Below, in pieces: positions 23,096-33,513 of a stretch of DNA of 52,511 bases (within the stretch, counting starts at the first letter, position 1; every line of letters starts with the position of its first letter). This DNA is from Mycoplasma sp. (ex Biomphalaria glabrata) (lineage in GTDB: Bacteria > Bacillota_I > Bacilli_A > Mycoplasmatales > GCF-1484045). The notes below the pieces were generated by a model. That model was not told the DNA's origin. It saw only the letters and a list, made by a program, of their open reading frames with translations, and did no database searches. The DNA is taken from positions 595,320-647,830 of the forward strand of contig NZ_CP013128.1 of the NCBI RefSeq assembly GCF_001484045.1, given 5' to 3'. A program made the translations under genes and the position numbers.

Positions 23096-23701
23096 ATGAA
23101 TACATTAGATATTGCTGTTTATTCGATACTAGCTGCAGTTTACTTTGTTGCAACTGCATTTTTAAAATTCGCTCCAAGTGGAACATTTTATTGAGATTTC
23201 ACTGATTCAATCTTAATTTTGACAATTTTTCTATATCCAAGAAGAAATTATTTATTATGCGTTATTTCTGCTTTTATAGGATACGGTATGGCTGATTTAT
23301 ACGCTGGAGAACCAATTTATATTCCGGCTACATTTTTTACGCGATTTATCACAATTACCTTATTTTTTATATTTTTTGAAAAAATAATTGAAAAACCATA
23401 TTTTAAGAAACACAATCAATTTGTTCCTCTTTATGCTTTTGTTGTGGTCTTAATTACTCAAATTATTATGGTTTTAACTTATTTTATTTGAGATTTGATT
23501 TGTTTTAATATGTCTTTAGCTATTGAAGACCTAATTATTAATATTGTTCAGTTAGCAACTGTTGCTATTATTATTTCAGTAGTTTTTATTTTAAAAGCAT
23601 CATTATTCAAAAGTATTGCCAATTGCAATGAAAATACCATTTTTACAATTGATTTAACGTCAGATGATTCTGAAATTAAAAACAAAACTTACAAAAATTA
23701 A
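23096..23701 (+). CDS. ECF transporter substrate-binding (S) component, substrate unknown
   Basis: About 201 residues with five or six membrane helices. The pattern is that of energy-coupling-factor S components: N-terminal TLDIAVYSILAAVYFVAT (the A-A-x-Y region contacts EcfT), a G-T-F-Y-W-D-F-T-D loop, and DLYAGEPIYIPATFFTRF in the middle. Such proteins bind a vitamin or metal and work with shared EcfA/EcfA'/EcfT, none of which is in this window. An in-frame ATG at 23078, immediately after AGGAG and inside fmt, is an alternative start. Neither has an ideal Shine-Dalgarno. The substrate cannot be read from the sequence. Confidence 0.75.
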
Positions 23702-23765
23702 TAATTTTTTAATAAATTAGAAAAATGAATTATCATAATAATAATTGAAAAGTTAGGACTGATAA

Positions 23766-24392
23766 ATGAAAAATAAGAAAATCAATAAATGAATTGTGAT
23801 GTTTTTACTTTATTTTGGTGTAGGAACAATATTATTTTTATCATCAATTTTATTCAAATTAGGATTAGGCACAGGAGATTCATGATACATTAATTTATCT
23901 GATGTAGTGTTAATTATTTTTTTATTATATATTTCCAAAACTTATTATAATGTTTGAATGTTTTACGGGATGGCAATTATAGCTTCTTTTTTTACCTTCT
24001 TATATCAATGAATATTGAATGATTGATTTTTACCAGAAAGTTTTTTAGGATTCATTCCGATGATTTTATCGACACTAATATTGATTACACTAGTGAATAT
24101 CGCTGTTAACAATAAATATAAAGTTCTAAAAAAATTTAATTTAACAACAAACATTATTTCAGCTATTTTTATTGGTGAACTTATTAAAGTATTAATAATG
24201 ACAATATTTTTACTTATTGCGACAACCGACGTTAAAGAACGTTTAGAATCAATTTTTTCCACTGTTGTATTGGCGACGATTTCGTTTATGATTTCTTCAA
24301 CTGTGATAATTTTATCAAGTAAAAGAAATTCCATTTTTCATCTTACAATGAAGAAAAATAAGTCTTTAGATAAACAAAACAGTAAATTTTAG
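23766..24392 (+). CDS. Six-helix membrane protein, possibly a second S-component-like protein
   Basis: 208 residues, six hydrophobic segments. The overall layout (short N-terminal helix, LGLGTGDSWYINLSDVVLI, later INLSD-type loop, about 200 residues) resembles the preceding ECF S component, but no diagnostic motif is present. It lies 64 bases after it. The start ATG has no evident Shine-Dalgarno. It could be a divergent paralogue or an unrelated small transporter. The C-terminal tail is basic (KKNKSLDKQNSKF). Confidence 0.65.
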
Positions 24393-24433
24393 AACTATCG
24401 TTAAAAATAATAAATAACCAATTAAGTTAAAAA

Positions 24434-24456
24434 AACCTTATAATAATAATAAGGTT
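24434..24456 (+). other. Hairpin overlapping a -10 box upstream of the TTG-start gene
   Basis: AACCTTAT (24434-24441) pairs with ATAAGGTT (24449-24456). The left arm contains TATAAT at 24439-24444. It could be the end of the upstream transcript or the promoter of the next gene. The T-run after the stem is poor, so a promoter reading is slightly preferred. Confidence 0.35.
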
Positions 24457-24480
24457 ATTTAAAACTTAAAGGAGGCTACA

Positions 24481-25059
24481 TTGTTAGCAATTTTAAGATT
24501 AGTTGGAAAAATTTCATCATTTATCGCTGGTATAGGAGCTTTGACATTATCGGGTTTATTTATTTATTTAGCTGTAGATTACAGCAAAATAGATTCAATG
24601 AGTTCGGGTAGTTCGATTGTGAAAGATATTCATAAAATTGTGATGGATATTTTTAATGGGGTATTAGCTTTTATTCCTGTTATTAAAAACTGAATATCAG
24701 AAAACCAAACTGCATTTATTGTTTTTGCCGTTGTTTTTGCCTTATTAGGACTATGAGTATTTTTTATTTCTATTTCAAATAAAAAAATCAATAATTTATT
24801 GGAGATCGGAATTGGGGTAGTTACATTATTATTTGTAAGTTGAATTATTGCCATTTTCTTCTTAGTGGGAGGAGTTTTAAAATTATTTACACCAAAAACT
24901 AAAACTATTAATGAATTATTGAAATCGATTAGTCAAAAAAGAAATAAACCACAATCAACTAATACGATAAATTCAAACCAAGCCAATACTAATCCAAACA
25001 ACACCATCAATACTCAAACAAATAATTTTCGTAATGATAGTAACAACAACATTATTTAA
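24481..25059 (+). CDS. Small membrane protein with Asn/Thr-rich tail
   Basis: 192 residues. The start is TTG, selected by a near-perfect AAAGGAGG Shine-Dalgarno 5 bases upstream, one of the best in the window. Three hydrophobic segments (about residues 8-32, 78-102 and 108-130) are followed by a basic stretch and a low-complexity tail of Asn, Thr and Gln. I recognise no family. The strong ribosome binding site suggests good expression. It ends just before an intrinsic terminator. Confidence 0.75.
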
Positions 25060-25082
25060 TTGTTTTCGGAAAAGATTTTTAT

Positions 25083-25110
25083 AAAAGCACTTGTATTGGT
25101 GCTTTTTTTA
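25083..25110 (+). terminator. Terminator before lepA
   Basis: AAAAGCAC (25083-25090), loop TTGTATTG, GTGCTTTT (25099-25106), followed by more T. It closes the transcript that includes the TTG-start membrane protein. Confidence 0.85.
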
Positions 25111-25144
25111 TTTTCTTTAATGTTATAAACTTATATAAGTATTT

Positions 25145-26956
25145 ATGAATAAGAAAAACATTCGAAATTTTTGCATCATTGCTCATATTGATCACGGGAA
25201 AAGCACATTAGCTGATCGTATTTTAGAACACACTAAAAAAATCAAAGTAAAAAGTGCTCAATTACTTGATGACATGGAATTAGAAAAAGAACGTGGTATT
25301 ACAATTAAATTAAACACAGTTACTTTAAACTATATCGATCCAAGAACTGATATTCCGTATAAATTACATCTTATCGACACACCTGGTCATGTTGATTTTA
25401 ATTATGAAGTAAGTCGTAGTTTAGCTGCTTGTGAAGGTGCAATATTAGTTGTTGATAGTTCACAAGGTGTTCAAGCGCAAACAATTTCTAATGTTTACTT
25501 GGCGATTGATAATAATTTGGAAATTATTCCAGTTTTAAATAAGATAGATTTGCCACAAGCACGACCAGATGACATTAAACGGGAAATTGAAAACATTATC
25601 GGCATAGATTGTACGGATGCTCCTTTAATCTCAGCAAAAACTGGTTTAAACATTGAAGATGTTTTTAATGCAATTATTGATCGCATTCCGTCGCCAAATG
25701 GAGACGAAAATAAACCACTACAAGCTCTAATTTTTGATAGTTACTATGATAACCACCGCGGTGTTGTCATTTTGATTTGTGTAAAAGAGGGAAATATTAA
25801 GATCGGTGATGAATTAAAGTTTATTCATTCGAAACATACTTTTAAAATAACTAATATTACTATTAAAACACCTGAGATTCGTGAGATTCGTTCTTTAGAA
25901 GCTGGTGATATTGGAATGGTTTCTGGAAACATTAAAGATGTTTCTTATGTGAAAATCGGAGATACACTAGTTCATGCAAGCAACAAGAACCCGCAATCGT
26001 TACCCGGGTACAAAGTTTTAAAACCAATGGTCTTTATGGGAATATTTCCTGTTGAAAGAGAAGATTATGAACAACTTCGTGATGCTCTAGCAAAAATTAG
26101 TTTAAGTGATTCAAGTTTAACTTATGAACAAGATTCATCTGATGCTTTGGGATTTGGATACCGTTGTGGATTTTTAGGTTTATTACATGCTGAAATTATT
26201 CAAGAACGTTTAGAACGCGAATATAATTTAAAATTAATTGCCACAGCCCCTTCAGTTCAATATCACATTACAACTAAAAAGGGAGAACAATTTTCATTAG
26301 ATAACCCTAAAAATCTCCCTCCTTTACAAAACATTAGTTCAATCTCTGAACCATACGTTAATGCTCGTATAATTACTCCTATTGATTTCATCGGTAATGT
26401 TTTAACTTTAGCAGCAGATGCTCGTGGTATCTATATTACAACTAATATCATCGATGATACTCGTCATGAATTGGTTTACGAATTTCCACTTTCGGAAATT
26501 ATTTTTGATTTTTTCAATAATTTAAAATCAGCATCAAAAGGATATGCATCTTTTGATTATGAATTTAAAGAATATAAGATTAGTGATTTGGCGAAAATGG
26601 AAATTTTAATTAATGGGGAAGTTGTTGATCCTCTAAGTATGATTACACATAAAGAAAAAGCTTATTATCGCGGGAAACATATTTGCGAACGTTTAAAAGA
26701 ATTAATTCCAAAAAAACAATTTGAAATTCCTATTCAAGCAGCAATTAATAATAAAGTTATTGCTCGTGAAACTATCAAAGCTTATAGAAAAAATGTTTTG
26801 GCTAAATGTTATGGAGGAGATATTTCTCGTAAAAGAAAACTTCTAGAAAAACAAAAAGAGGGAAAAAAACGTATGAAAATGGTGGGAAGCGTTGAGATTC
26901 CACAAACAGCATTTTTATCTGTTTTAAACATTGGGGATAAAAATAACAAAAAATAA
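25145..26956 (+). CDS. lepA: Elongation factor 4 (LepA), ribosome-associated GTPase
   Basis: 603 residues, complete. G1 is AHIDHGKST, the switch I region contains ERGITIK, G3 is DTPGHVDF and G4 is NKIDLPQA. The LepA-specific C-terminal domain is present (GGDISRKRKLLEKQKEGKK). It acts on the ribosome as a back-translocase or initiation-related factor. No Shine-Dalgarno is seen, and TATATAAG lies about 5-7 bases before the ATG, so the mRNA may be leaderless. An intrinsic terminator lies just upstream, so lepA has its own promoter. Unusually, the whole gene has no UGA-Trp codon. Confidence 0.97.
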   Translation: MNKKNIRNFCIIAHIDHGKSTLADRILEHTKKIKVKSAQLLDDMELEKERGITIKLNTVTLNYIDPRTDIPYKLHLIDTPGHVDFNYEVSRSLAACEGAILVVDSSQGVQAQTISNVYLAIDNNLEIIPVLNKIDLPQARPDDIKREIENIIGIDCTDAPLISAKTGLNIEDVFNAIIDRIPSPNGDENKPLQALIFDSYYDNHRGVVILICVKEGNIKIGDELKFIHSKHTFKITNITIKTPEIREIRSLEAGDIGMVSGNIKDVSYVKIGDTLVHASNKNPQSLPGYKVLKPMVFMGIFPVEREDYEQLRDALAKISLSDSSLTYEQDSSDALGFGYRCGFLGLLHAEIIQERLEREYNLKLIATAPSVQYHITTKKGEQFSLDNPKNLPPLQNISSISEPYVNARIITPIDFIGNVLTLAADARGIYITTNIIDDTRHELVYEFPLSEIIFDFFNNLKSASKGYASFDYEFKEYKISDLAKMEILINGEVVDPLSMITHKEKAYYRGKHICERLKELIPKKQFEIPIQAAINNKVIARETIKAYRKNVLAKCYGGDISRKRKLLEKQKEGKKRMKMVGSVEIPQTAFLSVLNIGDKNNKK

Positions 26957-27008
26957 AGTATTCTTTTTACAAAATAATTTTTAGTAAGTTAGTATTAAAT
27001 TAGTAATT

Positions 27009-28238
27009 ATGGAAAACACATTTCTAAACGATATATTTGCCGAGAAAATTGAAGAAAAATTTACAGACAAAGAATACTTAAGTAAGCAAGAGATAATGCA
27101 ATACCTTGGGCATGATTATAATGAAAATGTATGGAAAAATATTACTAATTATCGTTTAAAATTACGACGCCACACAGATTTAAGTCATTTAATTCGTGGA
27201 GTTAAAGTGACGTTTTTTTATACATATAGTCATTTTCTAATTAAAAAAATGGATGAAGTTAGTCATTTGCTCGGAAATGCTAACGCTAAAGTATTGGAAA
27301 TGAAAATTAATAATATCGTTCAGGGAACTAATGATTATGCTCAATTGATTGAGGAATATCAAAATTCTGAATGAAATCTTTTAGTTAACACCACTATTAA
27401 TGAAAATGATTTAATTAGTTCCAAAAATCGATTAAATGATCAAAAAGAGATTTTTGCAAATTTATTTTCAGCTGAATATTTTCAAAGTCCTGAAAAATAT
27501 GATGCTAAATTAATTCATAAATGATTATCCGCTTTTAATATTTATCATGGCTATACTTTTCGTAAAAAAAATTATATTGACTCTAATTTTTATACTACAC
27601 ATGTTCGTTGTAACGATATTCCTAGCCATTTTCAAGAATTAATTAGTTATGTTAACGAAAATTCCAAAGAACCGTTATTAATAAAAGCATCATTAGTATT
27701 TTTATATGTTCGTTTGGGAATAATTTTCGAAGAAGGAAACGATATTGCAGCTCTTTTATCTTTTTATTATGTAATTGCCAAAGAATATCCTAATTTAACG
27801 CCGTTTATTTTATCAGCGCAAACAATTATTAATAATTTTGCTTCAAAAATTTCATTAAGTTTGAAACATGTAAACACACATGATTATGATGCAACATTCA
27901 TCATTATTGCTTTACTGAATATGTTAGAAACTCATTTGAAAGGATTAATTGCTAGAACTCATATCAATAAAGATAACATTCAAGATATTATTCCAATCGA
28001 AAAACAAATTAGCAATTTACATGAGAATTTTCCTTTGTTAACTCAAAAAGAATTAGAATTTTACGTTAAATATGCTCAAGAAAATAAATATTATGATGTG
28101 AAAGATTATCAAAAATTTGCTAGTTGCTCATATGAGACAGCAAGAACATCAATGCAAAGCATGAACGAACAAAATTTATTAGAAAAAATTAAAATTTCAA
28201 AAAAATTTGTTTATAAAAAAATTTCTAAACAAAAGTAG
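27009..28238 (+). CDS. Degenerate Fic-domain-like protein
   Basis: 409 residues, soluble. The segment PLLIKASLVFLYVRLG-IIFEEGNDIAALLSFYYV aligns by eye with the Fic core (P-L-I-x-A-A-L-x-H...HPFxDGNGRxxRLL). The catalytic histidine becomes I238 and the two motif arginines become I246 and L249, so AMPylation activity is unlikely. The last 60 residues look like a winged helix (YDVKDYQKFASCSYETARTS), as at the C-terminus of many Fic proteins. The assignment is an inference from a single motif and domain order. The protein may instead bind DNA or act as a scaffold. No Shine-Dalgarno is visible. It stands between lepA and an envelope protein pair. Confidence 0.55.
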
Positions 28239-28252
28239 AAAATTTATTTATT

Positions 28253-28258
28253 TATAAT
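28253..28258 (+). promoter_or_regulatory. -10 box for the coiled-coil membrane protein
   Basis: TATAAT lies 17 bases before the GTG start at 28276. The short leader contains the AAAGAGG ribosome binding site. Confidence 0.5.
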
Positions 28259-28275
28259 AAAACAAAGAGGAAAAT

Positions 28276-29427
28276 GTGAATTTTTTAGAGATTAATATAT
28301 TTGGAAAAACAGGCGACCCACTAGTAATATTACTGGTTTCAATATTAGGCGGAGTCGTCCTTTATAATTTATTTTTAGTAGGGTGTTTATTTTTTACATC
28401 AGTAAAAATTAAAAAATTAAAAGCAAACAGAAACTATGAAGATGAAGTTAAATTAGAAAAATTACAATCAAAATTAGTTCAACAAGAAGAAGCGATTAAA
28501 AAACGTGAAGAAGAATTTGAAAACCATGTAGATGAGTGAAATTCTAAAGAAATGGAATTAGGTACTAACGAAGCAAAATTTGAAATCGAAAATTTAAAAG
28601 AAAAAGACTGAAAAAAAGTTGAACAATATATTGAAGAACATCCGGAAGATTGAGTGAATTTTGCATTAAAAATAAACCCAAAATCACGTTTTTGATTAGG
28701 GATAAAAGCGCAATTAGAAGGAAAAACTGTTTCTCAAGAAATTAAATTAGAAAAAAAATCTATTCCACTAACTCGTGACGAAACTGATATGCAGGAACAA
28801 CAACTAGAATCCGATGTTGTCAAAACCATTCCGACACCAACAATTAAAAAAGGGTGATTTAAAAGTAGACCACAAGCAGAAACACCTTTTGAATCTACAC
28901 CTGTTGCGCAACCTGATGAACAATCACCAGATCCAATTCCAGTTGTTGAAGAAAAAAGAGGATGATTTGGTAGAAGAAAACAACAACAATCACTGAATAC
29001 TTCTCAAGAAGTGGTCACTCCTCCGATTCAACAACAATCATCACCTTCAGCACAAAATATTAGTTCAAACGAACAATCGTTCATCGCCAGTTGTGAAAAT
29101 TTAACAAAAGAAATTGATACAAATGATAATTTTCACGAAGATAAAATGATTTTTAAGCAAGATTTTGAAGTTGAGTCTGATATCTATAAAAAACCATTAG
29201 ATGATGATTTATTTGTTAATATGGATGATATCATCGGAGCAAAAGAAGAAGAGAAAAAAAATAAGTCTCAATCAACTCGTTTTAGTTTATTTAAAGGTCG
29301 ACCAGATCGCATTATACCGTCAGTGAAGAAAAATATTTTCACCAACGCTTCTCCAAAAAAATTTGGAAATCGGAAAGAACAAGTTGAAGAGGATATAAAA
29401 ACTCTTGAATTAGAATTAGAAAAGTAG
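28276..29427 (+). CDS. Single-helix membrane protein with coiled coil and repeated GWF motifs
   Basis: 383 residues. The start is GTG: the overlapping ATG two bases earlier hits a stop at once, and AAAGAGG is well placed. One N-terminal membrane helix (LVILLVSILGGVVLYNLFLVG) is followed by a charged coiled coil (residues 40-95), then a Pro/Gln-rich disordered region containing KKGWFKSRPQAE and KRGWFGRRKQQQ, a short internal repeat of K-x-G-W-F. The tryptophans are UGA-coded. The family is unknown. The layout of an anchored coiled coil with short linear motifs suggests a scaffold or cytoskeletal attachment protein. The next membrane protein begins 13 bases downstream. Confidence 0.75.
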
Positions 29428-29440
29428 AAAGGTAAAAAAT

Positions 29441-30277
29441 ATGGGGAATATTATTAACAATCCAAACAATCAAAACCCAACTGAAGAAAAACCAATTTCA
29501 ACTTCCTTGGAAAGACCTGAACGTGGTTTTTTTGGACAGCATCGTCAATACCATGAAGATGAGAGAGAATACTTAATCACTAAGAGTGGTGTTAAAATTG
29601 ATAACACTGATCCGTATTACTATATTCTTCTACAAATTTACCATTACAAAAATTATCTAAAATTTTATGCAGTAAGTAGCTTACTTGTTGGTTTAATATT
29701 AATTATTGTTGGAATGGTATTTGTAGCTATTGCTAATATCTCATTCATTGTAGCTATCATTGTGGGAGCAGTATTCCTAATTAATTCATTTCGTTACAAT
29801 CACATTAAATATAAATTTATACGTAGTTTAAGATTATATTCAAGTACAGCTCCTAAATTCAAACAAGAAAAAACACCATTACCTAAATTTTTAAGTCAAG
29901 TGTATCGTTCATTAAGAAAACGTTTAATCACAACAAATATTGCTTGTGGAATTATTTATTTATTAAGTTTAAGTTATATTATTGTTTATCTAATTTTAGA
30001 TAAACATAATATTCCGTCATCATTCTTTGTGAGCAGATTTTATGTAATAAGTGTTATTATTTTTGTTGCAACAATTCTTTATCATACTACAAATTTATAT
30101 ATTATTTACAAGCGTAAAACAGAAATTGAAATCATTTTTAATAAGGGTGATCAAATTCCGATTTGAAATATGAAGCATTATCTAAAAAGAAAAATGCAAA
30201 AAAAAGCTGAGGAACAAAATTTAAAAATGGATGTTGTTCAAAAAACAAGTCCAGTTTACGTTGAAGATGAAGATTAA
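29441..30277 (+). CDS. Four-helix membrane protein paired with the coiled-coil protein
   Basis: 278 residues. An N-terminal disordered region (NNPNNQNPTEEKP) contains RPERGFFGQHRQYHED, reminiscent of the G-W-F motifs in the preceding protein. It is followed by two helix pairs (FYAVSSLLVGLILIIVGMVF, ISFIVAIIVGAVFLINSF; IACGIIYLLSLSYIIVYLI, VISVIIFVATILYHTT) and a basic, then acidic tail. The GTAAAAAATATGG start lacks a strong Shine-Dalgarno but lies 13 bases after the upstream stop. The gene overlaps hemW by 11 bases. The family is unknown. The pair is probably one envelope operon. Confidence 0.75.
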
Positions 30278-31361
30278 AAATAATTTTCAACATTTATATA
30301 TTCACGTTCCATTTTGTAAAAAAATTTGTGATTATTGTGATTTTTACAAAACAATTGATACCACAAAAACAGATCCTTACTTTCTAAGATTGGAAGAAGA
30401 ATTAATTAAGTTCCAATCTAATCTTCAAAGTATAAAAACTATTTTTATTGGTGGCGGAACTCCAAATGTTTTTTCAAATGATGATCTAGAAAACTTTTTT
30501 TCAATATTAGAAAAGTATCTTGATACAAAAGTTAGTGAATTCACAACCGAATCAAATCCTGAATTTATTAATCTAGATCAAATTAAAATTTGGAAAAAAT
30601 ATCATATTAATCGAATAAGTATTGGAATTCAAAGTACTAATAGCAATTTGCTTGCTAATTACAACCGTTATCAAGATCAAGAATTAGAAAATAAGATAAT
30701 GTTAATAAAAGAATATTTTACAAATGTTTCTTTCGATTTTATTTATAATTTCCCTGGTCAAACGTTAGAAGATATTAAGAATGATCTAGCATTTATTGCA
30801 AAACATAATCCTGATCATATTTCATGATATAGTTTAATTCTCAAAGATAAAACAATGCTAAAACATAAAAATATTAAATTAGATGAGGATAATGAAATTC
30901 TGTTTGCTGATTTTATTAAGCGAGAATTAAAAAAATTAGGATATGAAAATTATGAAGTAAGTAATTTTGCCAAGAACAAAAAATATGCTTGACACAATCT
31001 CGCTTATTGAACTTCCAAAGATTGATTAGGTGTTGGACCATCAGCTGCCACATTTTTTTACGATAATGAAGAAAAATGTTATGTCGAGGGTAGAAATACC
31101 GAAAGTATTGATAATTGAGTTTGTGAATATGAAAACTTATCTTCTCAAACGGCTGCTGCGCAAATTATTTATATGAATTTACGACTTCAAAAAGGTTGTG
31201 AATTAACAAATGAACGTATTCAAGAATCAATAAACATTCTATGAAATAAAATTGTGACTTTAGAAGAGACTAAATTGATTGAAAAAGAGGGGAATTATAT
31301 GAAAGTAACTAAAAAAGGTAAAAATCTTCTTAATGATATTTTTGAATTTATGTTGGAATAA
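30267..31361 (+). CDS. hemW: HemW-type radical SAM protein
   Basis: 364 residues. The start is the ATG at 30267 overlapping the upstream gene; upstream in-frame codons do not resemble the family. The radical SAM cluster site is C17-x3-C21-x2-C24 in HVPFCKKICDYCDFYK, the PFC-C-YCDF pattern of HemW (formerly coproporphyrinogen oxidase-like YggW). FIGGGTPNVF and SIGIQSTN are further family motifs. HemW is a heme chaperone in heme-using bacteria. Mollicutes generally lack heme proteins, so its role here is unclear. A weak A/T-only hairpin follows the stop. Confidence 0.92.
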
Positions 31362-31386
31362 TTTAAAAAGTTTTTAAATTATTTTT
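31360..31386 (+). terminator. A/T-only hairpin after hemW
   Basis: AATTTAAA pairs with TTTAAATT around a short AAGTT loop, followed by ATTTTTAA. The stem lacks G-C pairs, so termination would be weak. Confidence 0.35.
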
Positions 31387-31430
31387 AATACAAAAATTGT
31401 TTATTATAAAAACAAAGAAATATAGGAACC

Positions 31431-32426
31431 ATGGATTATTTTAAATTTACATTAGAAGATAATATTGAAGATATTACAAACATTTTAGGACCAAACAGTG
31501 AAAACGTGAAGGATTTAGAAAGAACTTGAAATTGCGAGATTGAGGTACAACCTCCTAATGTTTTCATTAAAATTCCTTCAAAAACTGATGCAATTAAAAT
31601 TTTTGAAGTAGTAAAAAATTTAGTACAAATTTCAAAATCTAATAACGGAAAAGAAAACATTAAAAATTGAGATATTAAGTATGTTTCAAAAAAAATTAAA
31701 AACAATGAAGAAATTACTGCGTTAAGTGATAATGCAATTACTTCCAATTCAGAAGGACAAAAATTTTTCCCAAAAACTGCTGGGCAACAAGAATATTTAA
31801 AAGCTTTAAGAGAATCATCAGTTGTTATTGCAACTGGACCAGCCGGAACTGGAAAAACATTCATGGCAGTTATGTATGCTTATGAGTTATTAAGAACTAA
31901 CCAAATTAAACGCATCGTTATTACTCGACCAATTGTGGAAGCTGGAGAATCGATTGGATTTTTACCTGGTGATATGCGTATGAAAGTAGATCCATATTTA
32001 ATGCCATTATATGACTCTTTTCATATCCTAATGGGAAAAGAAAAAACAGAGGCATTAATTACAAAAGGAGTAATTGAAATCGCTCCTTTAGCTTACATGC
32101 GTGGACGAACATTTAATGACGCTTTTGTAATATTAGATGAGGCTCAAAATACTACTCAAAACCAAATTAAAATGTTTTTAACCAGATTAGGATTCAACTC
32201 GAAGATGGTTATCACAGGGGACATTTCACAAATCGATCTAAAAATGAACCAGCAAAGTGCTTTAATTCAAGCATTACATGTTTTAAAAAATGTTGAACAA
32301 ATTAAAAAAATTCGTTTAACTGTTGATGACATCGTTAGAAACCCACTTGTTAATGAAATTGTTAAAGCATATGAACATTTTGATGCTAACTCAGGAAGTT
32401 TGTTTAACAGTCGTCGTAACCGTTAA
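31431..32426 (+). CDS. phoH: PhoH-family ATPase
   Basis: 331 residues. An N-terminal KH-like domain precedes the ATPase core: Walker A GPAGTGKT at residues 136-143, RPIVEAGESIGFLPGD, Walker B VILDEAQNTT, and TGDISQIDL. In Firmicutes and Mollicutes phoH is usually just upstream of ybeY; here one gene, the C39-like membrane protein, sits between them. The family is tied to RNA metabolism and ribosome maturation by its gene neighbours; its direct activity is debated. A TATAAA at 31405-31410 is a candidate -10 and TAGGAACC a weak ribosome binding site. Confidence 0.95.
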
Positions 32427-32434
32427 AAAGACGA

Positions 32435-32462
32435 TTTTTCACTAATTACATATAGTGAAAAA
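32435..32462 (+). other. Hairpin enclosing the start codon of the C39-like gene
   Basis: TTTTTCACTA (32435-32444) pairs with TAGTGAAAAA (32453-32462), a 10-bp stem with loop ATTACATA. The GTG at 32455-32457 lies inside the right arm, so it would be hidden in the folded RNA. The downstream T-tract is poor for a plus-strand terminator, although it could still help end the phoH transcript. Confidence 0.5.
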
Positions 32463-33504
32463 AACTTATTTTTATCCGATTAAGGAAAATTATCAATTAA
32501 CATATAATGATTGCGGACTATCTTGTCTATATATTTTATATAGATATTTTTATAACAATCATCAGAGTTATTTTATTTGATTACAAAATTACTATTGTTC
32601 TAAAAATTTATCTCTTAAAGATTTAAAAGAAATAGGGTCAAAGCATGGTTTAGTTTGTAATTTTTATTATATTGATATTGAAGAATTAGAAACAATAAAA
32701 ATTATTTCCCCAATTATCATAATTATTAAAAATAATTTTGAACATGCAATAATTTTGTATGGGAGAAGAAATGATAAATTTTATTGTTTTTGCCCGCAAA
32801 AAGGGAGAATATGTTACTCACTATTTGAGTTAAATTATTTATTCTCTGGTTATATCGGGATAGTAAGTAAGAGTGATAATTTAAGTTGTAAACTGACTTT
32901 CAAAAATAATATCAAAAAAACTTTTCCAGCAATTTTATATGGAATATTAATATTTTTAACTCAATTTAATTGAGTATTGTTGTTTTTAATTATCAAAGCT
33001 ATTTATGGGCACCCTGAAATGGTAAGTAAACTATGAATATTTTTGATAATTTTTATTATTTATTGAATATTGTTCAATATTTTTTTATTTTTTATTTTTA
33101 ATAAATTAAACGATAAATATCGCATAAGCGATGAGATAGGGTATAGTTATTCTCAATTAATAAATACAATCGGGAGTTTCTTAGTTTTATTGATGTTATG
33201 TGTATCAATTCAGATTGATAATAATTTTATAGAATTTTTGTTTATATCAACAGTTGTTAATTTTATTATTAGTATTTTCAAAATTTTTAAATTAGCCGAT
33301 AAAATTGCTAATATATTTTTAAGTTTTTTAATTTCATCAATTATTTTTTACTTATTTTTTAATCCGCAAATTAATGGATTAAATATCACCTGATGATGGG
33401 TTATTAACATGTTAATATTTAATTTTAGCAAGATAATTCATGTTAAAAAAATTATCTTGTGCTACAATAAAATTTTCTTTTGGGTTTTAAATCACAAAAT
33501 GTAA
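32455..33504 (+). CDS. C39-peptidase-like membrane protein without ABC domain
   Basis: 349 residues. Residues 1-150 resemble peptidase C39 of bacteriocin ABC exporters: NYQLTYNDCGLSCLYILY gives the N-D-C-G-x-x-C pattern with the catalytic Cys, and FEHAIILYGRR the catalytic His region. At the third site the usual D-P is replaced by C-P (FCPQKGR). Five or six hydrophobic segments follow, but no ATPase domain, and the next gene is ybeY. The start is inferred: no ATG or Shine-Dalgarno is available and the GTG at 32455 is the only start that keeps the motif. It is possibly a remnant or reduced form of a peptide exporter. UGA-Trp codons and strong AT bias occur throughout. Confidence 0.65.
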
Positions 33505-33507
33505 AAT
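33480..33507 (+). promoter_or_regulatory. Promoter of ybeY, probably leaderless
   Basis: TTGGGT (33480-33485), 16-base spacer, TAAAAT (33502-33507), then 6 bases to the ATG at 33514. The start point would fall at or next to the A of the ATG. Confidence 0.55.
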
Positions 33508-33513
33508 ATATTT

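Noticed and set aside
31436-31864. Long minus-strand open frame inside phoH
   Set aside because: It is fully covered by the well-conserved phoH gene, has no ribosome binding site, and its translation shows no recognisable domain.
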